Source of the DNA: Thiosocius sp049669185
GTDB taxonomy: Bacteria > Pseudomonadota > Gammaproteobacteria > Chromatiales > Chromatiaceae
Direction: 5' to 3'
Length of the DNA: 15,994 bases
NCBI GenBank assembly: GCA_049669185.1
Contig: JBATKF010000048.1
Coordinates: forward strand, 1-15,994
How positions within the stretch are numbered: position 1 is the first letter of the stretch; every line of letters starts with the position of its first letter. Both the position numbers and the translations under genes were made by a program. The notes below the pieces were generated by a model, which was not told the origin of the DNA, ran no database searches, and saw only the letters and a program-made list of their open reading frames with translations. Positions 15,393 to 15,994 of this stretch are shown in pieces.

Positions 15393-15994
15393 GCGGCAAT
15401 GAACTCCTGACTGCTGCGCAGTTCCAGCGGTGCCGGTAGCTGCATCGTCAGACAATGCAGACTGCCGTTCTGTTCGATGATCGCGCGGCAATCGATCGGG
15501 ACGACGCGGCGATCCGGGAAGACCGCCCGCAGCAGGTCTATCGCCTGCTCATCCTGGTCGACATGGTAGATCGGCAGCAGCACCGCGTGGTTGACGATCA
15601 AGAAATTCGCGTAAGTCGCGGGCAGCCGATGGCCGTCGGCGGCGCGATGGACACCCGGGAAGGGCAGAGGCAGCAGACGATACGGATTGCCGGCGCGGTC
15701 TCGCAGCCCGTGTAGCTGTTCGGCCATGGCCATGAGTTCCTCATAGTCCGTATCCCCGGCGGGTGCGGTCGTGTAGACGATGGTCTGTGGATCGACGAAG
15801 CGCGCCAAGGTGTCGATATGGCCGTCGGTATCGTCGCCGCTGAGATCACCGTGGCTCAGCCACAGGAAACGGTCGATCCCAAGCCATGCGCCGAGCAGGC
15901 CTTCGATGTCCTGGGTGCTATGCCCGGGGTTGCGGGTAGGGGTCACTACTGAGGAGCGGGTGGCTAGCAAGGTGCCCGCGCCGTCGGTCTCGAG
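15389..15994 (-). CDS. aguA: Agmatine deiminase (C-terminal part, cut by window end)
   Basis: Hydrolyses agmatine to N-carbamoylputrescine and ammonia. About 201 C-terminal residues are visible; the frame is open to the window edge (LETDGAGTLLATRSSVVTPTRNP...), so the start lies outside. Family blocks seen are ETDGAGTLL, the segment reading LWLSHGDLSGDDTDGHIDTLARF with the conserved His/Asp residues, PATYANFLIVNHAVLLP, and the C-terminal NGSLHCLTMQLPA with the likely catalytic cysteine. It is a member of the guanidino-modifying (peptidylarginine-deiminase-like) superfamily. It is first of the co-directional set aguA-aguB-trpD-like-Rieske seen here and overlaps aguB by four bases. Confidence 0.94.
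   Translation of the reverse strand, partial: LETDGAGTLLATRSSVVTPTRNPGHSTQDIEGLLGAWLGIDRFLWLSHGDLSGDDTDGHIDTLARFVDPQTIVYTTAPAGDTDYEELMAMAEQLHGLRDRAGNPYRLLPLPFPGVHRAADGHRLPATYANFLIVNHAVLLPIYHVDQDEQAIDLLRAVFPDRRVVPIDCRAIIEQNGSLHCLTMQLPAPLELRSSQEFIAA

Overview
The window is a moderately high-GC stretch of bacterial chromosome, most likely gammaproteobacterial. The strongest evidence is a csiV-type gene directly downstream of and coupled to mfd, an arrangement known from that class, together with an LbtU-type outer-membrane porin and a membrane-anchored LuxR-type regulator. A free-living, possibly sulfur-oxidising (Chromatiales-like) lineage is a weak inference from overall family content. No rRNA, tRNA or CRISPR array was seen.

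Layout. (1) 1-790 is the 3' end of a group II intron: the C-terminal part of its reverse transcriptase/maturase, then clear RNA domains V and VI ending at 790. (2) 853-1352, minus strand, holds two very small genes: an RRM-like RNA-binding protein and, 47 bp downstream, a 55-residue zinc-ribbon protein with a TTG start and a strong ribosome binding site. (3) 1760-3196 encodes a carotenoid-cleavage-type oxygenase with all four iron-ligand histidines. It faces a convergent LbtU-like porin gene (3331-4494). (4) 4912-6740, plus strand, carries a secreted, acidic, cysteine-rich protein of unknown function followed by a two-helix membrane protein with a LuxR-type DNA-binding domain. A strong hairpin lies between them. 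(5) 6770-11942, minus strand, runs rhodanese-like periplasmic protein, then mfd, csiV and a 43-residue membrane protein. (6) 12191-13000, plus strand, is an exported alpha/beta hydrolase (DUF3530-like). (7) 13006-15994, minus strand, is a tightly packed cluster: agmatine deiminase (aguA, cut by the window edge), N-carbamoylputrescine amidohydrolase (aguB), a TrpD-like phosphoribosyltransferase homologue with altered substrate motifs, and a Rieske ferredoxin.

How the genes may work together. AguA and AguB convert agmatine to N-carbamoylputrescine and then putrescine; their ATGA overlap supports co-expression. The TrpD-like protein and Rieske ferredoxin follow on the same strand, with the TrpD stop codon immediately adjacent to the Rieske start codon, so they are probably produced together, but their link to polyamine metabolism is unknown. 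Mfd removes stalled RNA polymerase and recruits excision repair, while CsiV acts on the cell envelope; the pair is linked by position, not by known biochemistry.

The least explained parts are the RRM/zinc-ribbon mini-operon, the secreted Cys-rich protein with its membrane LuxR neighbour, the non-canonical TrpD homologue, and a perfect 16-bp inverted repeat inside the mfd coding sequence.
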